33,145 nt of DNA from Corallochytrium limacisporum (lineage: Eukaryota > Opisthokonta), in the NCBI GenBank assembly GCA_002811645.1, contig PDIP01000101.1:1-33145 (forward strand), given 5' to 3'. Position 1 is the stretch's first letter, and each line of letters starts with the position of its first letter. This document shows, piece after piece, positions 8,234 to 16,487 of this stretch. The notes below the pieces were generated by a model. The model made no database searches. It saw nothing but the letters and a program-made list of their open reading frames with translations, and was not told the origin of the DNA. The translations under genes were made by a program, and so were the position numbers.

Positions 8234-11200
8234 ATGCTGGTATTCGGTAGTATACTTCTAACTCTGGTGGCTACAGCCCATGCACAAATATTTTTAGGCA
8301 CGCTGAGCACCCGGGAACACGAAGTTACAGGCGACGTATACTTGATCAGCAACACTGAGTTCCGGATTGAAGCATTCGTGTATGATGGACAGGCCCCGGC
8401 TGCATACTGGTGGACCGGTACGGGACGTCCTAATAACCAAGGTCGGCGAATGCGGGAGCAGATTCGTGGCTTTAATAGTCTGGTCGAGACTCGAAGAGAA
8501 ACTGTCAGTGTTCATATGCCCGATGGGTTGACCGTGGCCGATGTTGATTACATCTCTGTTTGGTGCGAGGCGTTTGATGCCAACTTCGGTGAGGTCTTCT
8601 TCGATATCGATAACATCGAGGAGCCCACTGTTGAGCCACCACAGCCCACTGTAGAGCCACCACAGCCCACTGTAGAGCCACCACAGCCCACTGTTGAGCC
8701 ATCAGAGACCACTGTAGAGCCATCAGAGACCACTGTACAGCCACCACAGCCCACTGTTCAGCCATCAGAGACCACTGTACAGCCATCAGAGACCACTGTA
8801 GAGTCACCACAGTCCACTGATGATCAGCCAGAGACAACTGTCGAGTCAACAACTGCCTCCCCTAGCCCGACCACGCCTGCTGACCCGCAGACTTCTGAAG
8901 ACGTTTTGCCGGACAACGTAAACTGTGAAATGTTAAACGACGAGTTCCGAATGTCTTGGGAAGTTGATCAAGGTAGCGGTACAATTACCATTGAGCTAGC
9001 CTCCTTCATCGAAGAAAACTTCTACATGGGCTTCGGTGTTAGTGGCAGTAATACTGAAACTCGCATGGTCGGCGGTGATCCTGCCATTGCCATTCTTGGT
9101 GCAGGGGATGCCATTACGGTGGAGGACTTCTTCATGAGCGCCCAAGCTCAGTGCAGTGGTGGCAACGGTGTATGCCGTGATACAGACAGAAACGAGTCTG
9201 ATGAACTCACCGTCATCTCCACGGGCCGCGAGGGTGGCCTTCTTAAGGTAAAGTACTCCAGGCCTCTCAGTGCTGTTAATGTGGAGCGTGATCTGAGCTA
9301 CGATGTATCCAGTGAGGATGCTTTGACTTACGTGGTTTGGGCCATTGGTCCCGTCAATGAGCAGACCAAGAACCCTCTCTTCCACTCCGTCGCGTATGCC
9401 GAGGATGATGTTGCCTTTGCGTTTGGTCGCCCTCCCGTCAACAACTGTGTGCCCTTGCCTCTGAAAGACGATACTGGCAATGACAACGCCAATAACGCCT
9501 TTGTTCGTCCGGTCATTGTTGCAGATGAGAACGATCCCATTTCCGTCCGCATCGGTCCCACGGGTGGTACTGCATTCGGGTATCCCGCTATCACAGGTAC
9601 TCCTGCCTGGGGTATCTCCATGTACATGAATGGAATTCTGATTCCTCACATTGGTGTGGAGCGTGGCAAGACTTACCGCTTTTTGATCCAGAGCGGTGAC
9701 GATGCAGAAAATGGAGCTCGCTTCCATCCTCTCTATATCACAGACTCCAGTACTGGTGGATTTGCTCAAAAGGATCCTGCTGCTCGTGCTGAGGAGGCCC
9801 TGTTTGCTGGTATCAACAATATCATCCTGGATGCTGATGGTGGCATTACAAACTACACATCGCTCACTGGACCGCTTTGCCGTTATCAGGAGACGGAGGT
9901 GTCCGATCCTTCTGTAAACGACTACGATGCGTATTCTTCGTCTCTGGAACTGGTCTGTGATGAACGCATTGGTGCTGACCCCGACGCTGAGAGTGCTGGT
10001 GGTACGGTTCTTGAGTGGACCGTGGCTGATGACACCCCCGATGTAGTATACTACCAGTGCGTAACTCACACGTCCCTTGGCTGGAAGATTCGCGTGTTTG
10101 ATGAGGGCGAAGTTGACGAACAAGAGCTGATTCGCAACATGAACTCTCTACCTACAGAGGTAGACGAAGATGAAGATCAGGGACAGGATGGTGACCAGAA
10201 CCAGCCTGACGCAAACTGTGCTTTGGATACCCAATTTGCCGGTACTCTCCAGTTTGAGGCATGTAATTTTGAGCTGCAAAACGATTATCATCTGTATTGG
10301 ACTCTGGATGAATCAACTGACACTGCCCGCATCGCTTTTACAGCCCCTGTTGATGGTACTGGATATGCTGGTTTTGGTATTGGTGAAGACGTCAACAATG
10401 CCATGATTGGCGCCCACGTAGCGGTCGCCAGTGTGCAGGCTGATGGAAGTGTACAAGCCTTTGAGCATGTTCTGACCCAACGCAGCCGTGCTGGCGTTGA
10501 GGATGGCAATCTCTTTACTGATCTGCAGGCTGAAATGGGGAGTGATGGCCGTGTCATCGTTCATTTCGAGCGCACGCTATCGGGTGAAGTTGGTGGTACC
10601 AACCGTCGCCGTCAAGCCGAAGAGCGTGACTACCCTGCCATTGATGCCGCTGAGGATACTCTGATCGTCTACGCGGTTGGTAGCGAATGGCTTCCGGGCC
10701 AACCAACTCAGCACAGCAGCCGATACTTTGAGAACTTCAATTTTGCGGAAGGTGTGTCGTCCACAGCGACGAGTGAGCGAGAGAAGAAGATTGAAGCTCA
10801 TGTGTACCTCATGCTCAGCTCTTGGGGTATTATTCTGCCCCTCGGTGTCCTGAGTGCAGCTGGCTTGCGGAGCAAGGACCCGTTGTGGTTCCACCTCCAT
10901 CGCATTCTTATGCTTGTCGGCTACATCACCATGACTGCTGGTTTTGCCCTTGGGCTCGATATCAGCCAGCGCACTCCCAATACCGAGAACCACTACTATA
11001 TTGGCGTTACCATCTTTGCACTGTCTACCTTCCAGGTGCTGAACGGCCTGCTTCGTCCCCACAAGGTTTCCGCAGATGCTGTTACCAATGGAAGCTCCAA
11101 AAAGGCCAAGATTCGCTTCGGTTGGGAGATTCTACATCGCTTAGAAGGCTGCTTGCTTCTGGTTTTAGCCATTACCAACATTTGGTTGGGATTGGACCTT

Positions 11201-11662
11201 TACGAAGTGTACTCTGACGACGTGGAAATTCTGCGTTACACCATGGCGCTCGCTGGTTGGGTGTTCACTGGTCTGGCCTTCATCCTCATTTCTTGGCGTC
11301 TTTTCATCAAGCCTTGTGTCCACGGCAAGGACGATGATCTGCCCAGTAACCAGCGTGTCAAAACCGTCACCAACAGCAGCAAGGACAGTGGCAGTTCCCC
11401 TCAGGGATCCATGGTGGAAGTACCGGACCAGTCCGATTACGGGCGAGATGACCTCTCTGTCACACCAGCGAACGAAACTCTTGCGGCTTCAGCTGTACCT
11501 GCGCACATGCGGGACAGCGAGGCAACGGAACCCAGCACACGGTCATCCACTGACTATGCGTATGTCGCTGCCCCATACCTCAGGGATCGCGACCAGCGAA
11601 ACGATGCGTATTTCGGGGATGCTCATGATTATGATGCCTACGACCGTCCCACAAGGGAATGA
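8234..11662 (+). CDS. Secreted/membrane redox protein: DM13 - DOMON - cupredoxin - DOMON - cytochrome b561
   Basis: The 1,142-residue protein starts at the ATG at 8234, which begins a clean signal peptide (MLVFGSILLTLVATAHA, cut before Q18). The frame could extend to a TTG at 8183, but that would mask the signal. A DM13 domain (about 18-128) ends with ISVWCEAFDANFGEV. A seven-residue PTVEPPQ-type repeat linker follows (131-207). DOMON1 (about 229-400) has candidate haem ligands M278 and H384. A Skeletor-like cupredoxin domain (about 406-626) has copper-type residues H498, C609 and H612, with L615 near the usual Met position. DOMON2 (about 660-845) has M724 and H827. The five-helix cytochrome b561 core (about 853-1030) has histidines H856, H887/H889, H920 and H968. 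The last 110 residues are a Ser/Thr-rich, probably cytosolic tail. By family, electrons should pass from a cytosolic donor such as ascorbate through b haems to outside acceptors. The acceptor is unknown. Confidence 0.93.
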   Translation: MLVFGSILLTLVATAHAQIFLGTLSTREHEVTGDVYLISNTEFRIEAFVYDGQAPAAYWWTGTGRPNNQGRRMREQIRGFNSLVETRRETVSVHMPDGLTVADVDYISVWCEAFDANFGEVFFDIDNIEEPTVEPPQPTVEPPQPTVEPPQPTVEPSETTVEPSETTVQPPQPTVQPSETTVQPSETTVESPQSTDDQPETTVESTTASPSPTTPADPQTSEDVLPDNVNCEMLNDEFRMSWEVDQGSGTITIELASFIEENFYMGFGVSGSNTETRMVGGDPAIAILGAGDAITVEDFFMSAQAQCSGGNGVCRDTDRNESDELTVISTGREGGLLKVKYSRPLSAVNVERDLSYDVSSEDALTYVVWAIGPVNEQTKNPLFHSVAYAEDDVAFAFGRPPVNNCVPLPLKDDTGNDNANNAFVRPVIVADENDPISVRIGPTGGTAFGYPAITGTPAWGISMYMNGILIPHIGVERGKTYRFLIQSGDDAENGARFHPLYITDSSTGGFAQKDPAARAEEALFAGINNIILDADGGITNYTSLTGPLCRYQETEVSDPSVNDYDAYSSSLELVCDERIGADPDAESAGGTVLEWTVADDTPDVVYYQCVTHTSLGWKIRVFDEGEVDEQELIRNMNSLPTEVDEDEDQGQDGDQNQPDANCALDTQFAGTLQFEACNFELQNDYHLYWTLDESTDTARIAFTAPVDGTGYAGFGIGEDVNNAMIGAHVAVASVQADGSVQAFEHVLTQRSRAGVEDGNLFTDLQAEMGSDGRVIVHFERTLSGEVGGTNRRRQAEERDYPAIDAAEDTLIVYAVGSEWLPGQPTQHSSRYFENFNFAEGVSSTATSEREKKIEAHVYLMLSSWGIILPLGVLSAAGLRSKDPLWFHLHRILMLVGYITMTAGFALGLDISQRTPNTENHYYIGVTIFALSTFQVLNGLLRPHKVSADAVTNGSSKKAKIRFGWEILHRLEGCLLLVLAITNIWLGLDLYEVYSDDVEILRYTMALAGWVFTGLAFILISWRLFIKPCVHGKDDDLPSNQRVKTVTNSSKDSGSSPQGSMVEVPDQSDYGRDDLSVTPANETLAASAVPAHMRDSEATEPSTRSSTDYAYVAAPYLRDRDQRNDAYFGDAHDYDAYDRPTRE
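8624..8854 (+). repeat. 21-bp coding tandem repeat (PTVEPPQ / TTVEPSE), about 11 units
   Basis: Eleven consecutive seven-codon units encode the linker between DM13 and DOMON1: three identical PTVEPPQ units, then PTVEPSE, TTVEPSE, TTVQPPQ, PTVQPSE, TTVQPSE, TTVESPQ and two decayed units. Nucleotide identity is highest in the first copies, so the array probably grew by slippage. Such Pro/Thr-rich linkers are often O-glycosylated stalks. Confidence 0.95.
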
Positions 11663-11924
11663 ACGTCGTCCCCTTTGTTAACTCTTTAAGCAAAATCTAC
11701 ATAGCTACCATTTCTTTTTGAAAATATACATGATTCATATGCAATGCCCACCTAGCTCGTATTTCCATCTGAAACAGTATCAGTCATACACGATCATCAG
11801 CAAACCTGCGAATGAGTTTCTACAGCAGAGTTGACATTGCTCTATTCTACAGTTTCACCGTGGCTCGGTAATCCAAGGAAGCCAAAAAATTTTCTTATGT
11901 GGTCAATTGCATTTGGTAATCGTC

Positions 11925-14900
11925 TCAACTAAAGAAGTACGGACTCTTGCGCACGTCTTCCAAGTTCAGGTCACCAATGCGTGGCAGTGGAGGAAATCTT
12001 GCCGCTATGGGTTTGAGATGTTTAGCTGCTGATGCTGCAGGCCTCTTTTTGGTCTTCTTTCCGAAGCTTTCGGTATTCTCCACCATCGAAACAGGGTCAG
12101 AGTCCTCCAGGCTAGACTCAGAAGGGCTGCCAAAAGCAACTGAGCTGTCTACGGCATCATGGGCAGGACTGTCAAACAGGTTCTTGTCCCTGGCGGCCGC
12201 GTCCTTGAGTTCCTCTGTAGACTTCATGCTCTCCTTGTAGAGGAAGTCCTCTTCCGGAGAAGAATAGCCATAGGTCATCTTAAAGTAGGCTTCCAGATTC
12301 TTCAGAATCGGCTGCTCATGCAGCTCTACAAAGGCACCGCGCAGAAGTTGCCCCATTTCATCAATATCGGTAGCATGGGTCCAGAAAGAGTCGTGGACCG
12401 ATGCAAAGGTCAATCCATTGTTCCTACACCTAATAGCAGTCATCAACATATGTGTACTGTCGAGTGAATGCACAAAATTTGGTGGAAACGCCGCTTTTTG
12501 TCGTTGGACAGCTGGAGCGGTGAGTCCGGAACGATCCAGAATGAGCCCAATTGTGCCCATTTTGGACTTGACACGGGTCAGCAATGGCTTGTGGTACGGC
12601 TGAATGATGGGCAAACCCAATGGTGTGAACCATGCGACAGGTCGACCGGTATCGGCAATTTCCTTCGCCGAGTCAGCCAGCCACTCCTGAATGGCGCGCG
12701 CAGAGGTAAAGAGCTCCCGCATGGAATCAAAGGTGAGGCGGGCAAGGTACATTCCAGCAGCACGGTGCATCTCATTACGCATATCGAATCCATAAATTTC
12801 GCGCAACTGGCGACTAATTTGTTCGCGGGCACCGATGAATGTTACTCCGTATACAGAGGTCATGACTGTTTGCTTCACCACCTTGCGCACAATCTTGTCT
12901 GCAACCAATTGAGCAACATCATTACCCTGTTCTGCATCCTCCCTAACCTTACGACGGACGATGTCCGCCACCTCAGTGTAAACATCTTGAGGTCGGTCAT
13001 GGGGCAGTAAATTCACTGCAGATGCGCCGGCAACGTCGCCACCCAACGCGGCGTAGTGCTGCAAGCCATTACATGAGCCATCAGCGTGGACGGGCATACG
13101 ACACATGTACTTCTCAGGGCCTTCCGGATGATCATAAGCTCGGGTGAGTTCCATAGCAGTTGCAAGACATTGCCACGGTTTATCCGCTTCCATCCACCAG
13201 CCCTGGCCCTTCAGAGGATACTCGGCCGAGTTGCGTATCAAGGACATGTGATCTTCAGTAAACGCGACACGTTCTTCGAACGGTAACTTGTCCTTACCGT
13301 ACATGTTGGCCATATGCACCTTGAGCCAATACAGGCCCCGCTCGCCGAGGAGTTTGGGCTCGTCAAAGAGCAGCATGCCACGACAGAGGTCGTTGCCCAA
13401 ATGATTCAAGTGAGGTGGGATTGGATAGGCACGCCCCCTAAAATCCAGGTTGTGCGGGAAATAGAAGGGTACATTCCGCATGCCGTGCGCAATAAGTAAT
13501 TGGTATTGTACACTGCAGCGATCACTGTGACGCTCTGCGTTGGTCTTTGCAATTTCCGCGTGTCGCATTCGAGCCTCATACCGTTCCAGATAGGTCATGT
13601 TTGCGTTGTCGGCGACGTTTTCAAAGGTCAAATCCTCCATGGTTGGTATGTCAAGATCAGGATTGCCACCTTCGTTCCAGACCCGAGTGGCAACAGCCAA
13701 GACCCTGTGATTGACACGCCAACGGGTTGCACTCAGCGTATTCAATGCATCATACACCTCACTCATGCGGTCAGAGGCCTGAGCGAGGCGTGCGGTCTGC
13801 TGCGGTGCACCAGCGGTGCGCATAAGAGGACGGTTGTTTGTGAGGTAGCCACCGCGGTTGTACTTGACCCATGGAAGTGGCATCGAAACCATGGGCAATT
13901 GTCTCGCACTGATAGGTGCATCGTCGCCTCGAGTGATTTGATTCTGGAGCCACTTCACGAATGATCGATTCGGCTTTAAAACACCGAGAATGTCTTTTGC
14001 ATTGCCTATACGATGGAGGTAGTCATAACCAATAAGTCGCTCACGTTGGGACCACGCATTGGGTTGTAGGACAGCCTCCTTCACAAATTCTTTAGTCTCC
14101 TGTGCCTTGCGACGCATCTCTTGAGCGTCCATTTCCTCTTGCTCTCCGGGTCCAGCAATACCCTGCACATGCAGACCCTTATTCGGCAAGAAGGGATTCT
14201 TAGGTTGCTCGCGAGACTCGAAGTCGGTTCTCATCTCGTTCAAAAACTCCATCTCTTTCCTTATCGCGTCTTCGCCGCTAGCCAGGTCCTTCAGTTCCTC
14301 CTGGGCACCCAGGGCGTTGCTGTCTGGCTTCTTCTTGAGTTGAACTACTCCCCTCACTTCAAACTGCAGTGCTGAGTACTTATTAGAGTAGGGAAGGGAT
14401 GCCACCTTAGGACCCATGCCGCTGAAATCGTCAAGATGCAAGGAAATGCTATCCACGACGTGATTCAAGTATACACCACCGACTGCGATTATACTTCGCA
14501 AATCCCAATCGGCCGCCATTCCCTGATCATCCATTACCACCCGGAAACGTTCCCGCACTTGGTCCATTGCTTGTCTGCGGGACACGGGGTCCAACATTGT
14601 ACCATCACGACTGAGTCGGTCATAAGCCTTAGCGATCCCCAGGATCTCGAGAGGCACTTGACCATCTTTAGTTTTGGTGGTAGCGTTCTTGAGGATATCC
14701 AACATGTGCTCGTCCTTGAGTTTGAAGCCAATATCCTGTGCCAAGCGACCATACAGTACGCCCTGCGGGTTCTGCAAAATCCGATTGACAATTTCGTTCA
14801 AAGCCAGCCACGTGCTAACCCTCGGGTTCAGACTCGCAAACAAGGCCTCGTGTTCCGGATTCAGGAACGTTCGAAGGGTTCCTTGCCTGGAAGCACCACC

Positions 14901-16487
14901 ATTGCGCCGGTTTCTTCCCTTTCCCTGAGGCCTTGGGTTACCGTTGAGAATTTCAGTACGTTGTTCTTCAACTTTTTCCAATGCTGACTCAAACCAGCGT
15001 CGCATTAACCTTTTCATGACCGACATTGAGGTTGCCTTTCCCATGCTAACCAATTCCATGTGGCCCTGGTACGTAACTTCTTCGTATCGGCGGCTGATAT
15101 CGGTCTCTAGCATCCACTGCTTTTGAACGGGTGCTAGATTTGGGTCATTCACGACTTGGAGCAGTTGCTTGAGGTAGAGAGGACTGTTGTTTGTTCCAGC
15201 TGTGTCGGGCGTTGGATCCTTGGTCACGTCTTCAATGACGTCGGTTCCTTCGGCGCCGTCCACACCTTTGCCTTTGACTTCGCTCTCCCTCTTGGAATAT
15301 AGACTTAGAGGATCGATAGGTACTTCGTCCTCAATGAACGAATTGATCGTGTAGGGATTGCGGAATGCCTTTTCTATCAAAGCAGTGGGTTCCAGTCCCG
15401 ATTCCACGGCAAACCCTTCGTTTGCATCAGCAAGTACCGCCGGGGGTCTAACATCTAAAGTCGGTCGAGCGCGCTTCAGCCACAGCATCAACCCGTGGCT
15501 GCGGCTCAGTGGCATACTTACAGCATCCATGAACTCTGCAAGGTTGTGTTTGTTGCGTTCAGCATCCTGCAAGATTTCTGCGAACAGATCGAACCGATCC
15601 ATTTGGTGCCATAAATCCAACATGCACACATAACTCGCCTTACTCATTTGAGCTCCCGTTGCCCGCATACGCCGTAGAATGTGCAAACTTAACTTCGGCT
15701 TTCCCTGAGATGCCGCAGATTGTAGCACACGATTCCAGAGCTCTGGGTTCACAGTGCCATGGTGTCTTTCCCAATGATTGATGAGCTCTAGAGCCGCCCG
15801 CGGCTCTCCACTACGCGCACGATTACTAACAAAAGTACGCAATTCTGTTTGAGTGTTCATTAAACTCCTAGTCAGTCTGTTTCCGGACACATCTAATGCA
15901 GTGCCCGTAAGCGTTACATGGTCCGACTCCTTCGTGTCCACCATGGTGTTTTTCAAATCCCTGAACCGATCGGCAAATACCACTTGCTCCTCAGATGGTT
16001 GAAACCGCAGCTTAAGATGATTGATGGTATTCGACAGGGTGTACTTTTGCTGCGGCCGCAAAAACTCCGCCATGCTCGTAACCTCTCTGGAAGAATGGCT
16101 TCCTTTCTTGGCACCAATGGGATTCCATTTGCGTCCCCGACTGTGCGTGTCTGACTCTAGTTCTTCAAATTCACTGGCTTGGAAGCGTTGTCGGGAACGG
16201 GCTCTGCCAAATTTTCCAGTTTTCACTAACGGTGAAAGTTTCTGTGATCCTACAGGTCTCGGCCTTCCTCCCTTGCGACCTCCACTCGTTGACTGAGTTT
16301 CATAGTCAACATAATCCGGTAGCGCACTTCCACGTTTGGGGATTGTTGCTGTGCTGTGTACTGGTTGTGTTGGTTTAATTGCTACCGTGTACAGTAAGCT
16401 CCGTCGTAGGGCAACCCCGTGCAGTTTGCTGAGGGGTGAGCACTGACTTAAAGCCTTGCTGGCCGGTCTTCTATGCTGCAAAAACAT
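11925..16487 (-). CDS. POLRMT: Mitochondrial DNA-directed RNA polymerase (single-subunit, T7-like)
   Basis: The 1,520-residue protein begins MFLQHRRPASKALSQC, a basic, Ser-rich presequence typical of mitochondrial import. PPR-like helices lie at about 225-310 (for example NPELWNRVLQSAASQGKPKL). The catalytic part has NLDFRGRAYPIPPHLNH, motif A HADGSCNGLQH with catalytic D1136, motif B RKVVKQTVMTSVYG with R1201, K1205 and Y1213, and motif C VHDSFWTH with D1366. The K-to-Y spacing of eight equals T7 K631/Y639. The extreme C terminus SPYFFS matches the human POLRMT ending and completes the active site. About 90 residues of Ser/Glu/Lys-rich sequence (about 1409-1498) separate the last helix from that ending, longer than in human. 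It would transcribe the mitochondrial genome in the matrix. Its stop lies 262 bp from the DOMON-protein stop. Confidence 0.97.
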   Translation of the reverse strand: MFLQHRRPASKALSQCSPLSKLHGVALRRSLLYTVAIKPTQPVHSTATIPKRGSALPDYVDYETQSTSGGRKGGRPRPVGSQKLSPLVKTGKFGRARSRQRFQASEFEELESDTHSRGRKWNPIGAKKGSHSSREVTSMAEFLRPQQKYTLSNTINHLKLRFQPSEEQVVFADRFRDLKNTMVDTKESDHVTLTGTALDVSGNRLTRSLMNTQTELRTFVSNRARSGEPRAALELINHWERHHGTVNPELWNRVLQSAASQGKPKLSLHILRRMRATGAQMSKASYVCMLDLWHQMDRFDLFAEILQDAERNKHNLAEFMDAVSMPLSRSHGLMLWLKRARPTLDVRPPAVLADANEGFAVESGLEPTALIEKAFRNPYTINSFIEDEVPIDPLSLYSKRESEVKGKGVDGAEGTDVIEDVTKDPTPDTAGTNNSPLYLKQLLQVVNDPNLAPVQKQWMLETDISRRYEEVTYQGHMELVSMGKATSMSVMKRLMRRWFESALEKVEEQRTEILNGNPRPQGKGRNRRNGGASRQGTLRTFLNPEHEALFASLNPRVSTWLALNEIVNRILQNPQGVLYGRLAQDIGFKLKDEHMLDILKNATTKTKDGQVPLEILGIAKAYDRLSRDGTMLDPVSRRQAMDQVRERFRVVMDDQGMAADWDLRSIIAVGGVYLNHVVDSISLHLDDFSGMGPKVASLPYSNKYSALQFEVRGVVQLKKKPDSNALGAQEELKDLASGEDAIRKEMEFLNEMRTDFESREQPKNPFLPNKGLHVQGIAGPGEQEEMDAQEMRRKAQETKEFVKEAVLQPNAWSQRERLIGYDYLHRIGNAKDILGVLKPNRSFVKWLQNQITRGDDAPISARQLPMVSMPLPWVKYNRGGYLTNNRPLMRTAGAPQQTARLAQASDRMSEVYDALNTLSATRWRVNHRVLAVATRVWNEGGNPDLDIPTMEDLTFENVADNANMTYLERYEARMRHAEIAKTNAERHSDRCSVQYQLLIAHGMRNVPFYFPHNLDFRGRAYPIPPHLNHLGNDLCRGMLLFDEPKLLGERGLYWLKVHMANMYGKDKLPFEERVAFTEDHMSLIRNSAEYPLKGQGWWMEADKPWQCLATAMELTRAYDHPEGPEKYMCRMPVHADGSCNGLQHYAALGGDVAGASAVNLLPHDRPQDVYTEVADIVRRKVREDAEQGNDVAQLVADKIVRKVVKQTVMTSVYGVTFIGAREQISRQLREIYGFDMRNEMHRAAGMYLARLTFDSMRELFTSARAIQEWLADSAKEIADTGRPVAWFTPLGLPIIQPYHKPLLTRVKSKMGTIGLILDRSGLTAPAVQRQKAAFPPNFVHSLDSTHMLMTAIRCRNNGLTFASVHDSFWTHATDIDEMGQLLRGAFVELHEQPILKNLEAYFKMTYGYSSPEEDFLYKESMKSTEELKDAAARDKNLFDSPAHDAVDSSVAFGSPSESSLEDSDPVSMVENTESFGKKTKKRPAASAAKHLKPIAARFPPLPRIGDLNLEDVRKSPYFFS

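Noticed and set aside
8624-8854. Regular 21-bp repeats as a CRISPR-like array
   Set aside because: Units are contiguous, in frame and without spacers; they encode a protein linker.
8996-10123. 375-codon open frame antisense to the DOMON/b561 gene
   Set aside because: It lies wholly within a securely identified gene on the other strand, has no domain-like pattern and is a by-product of codon bias.
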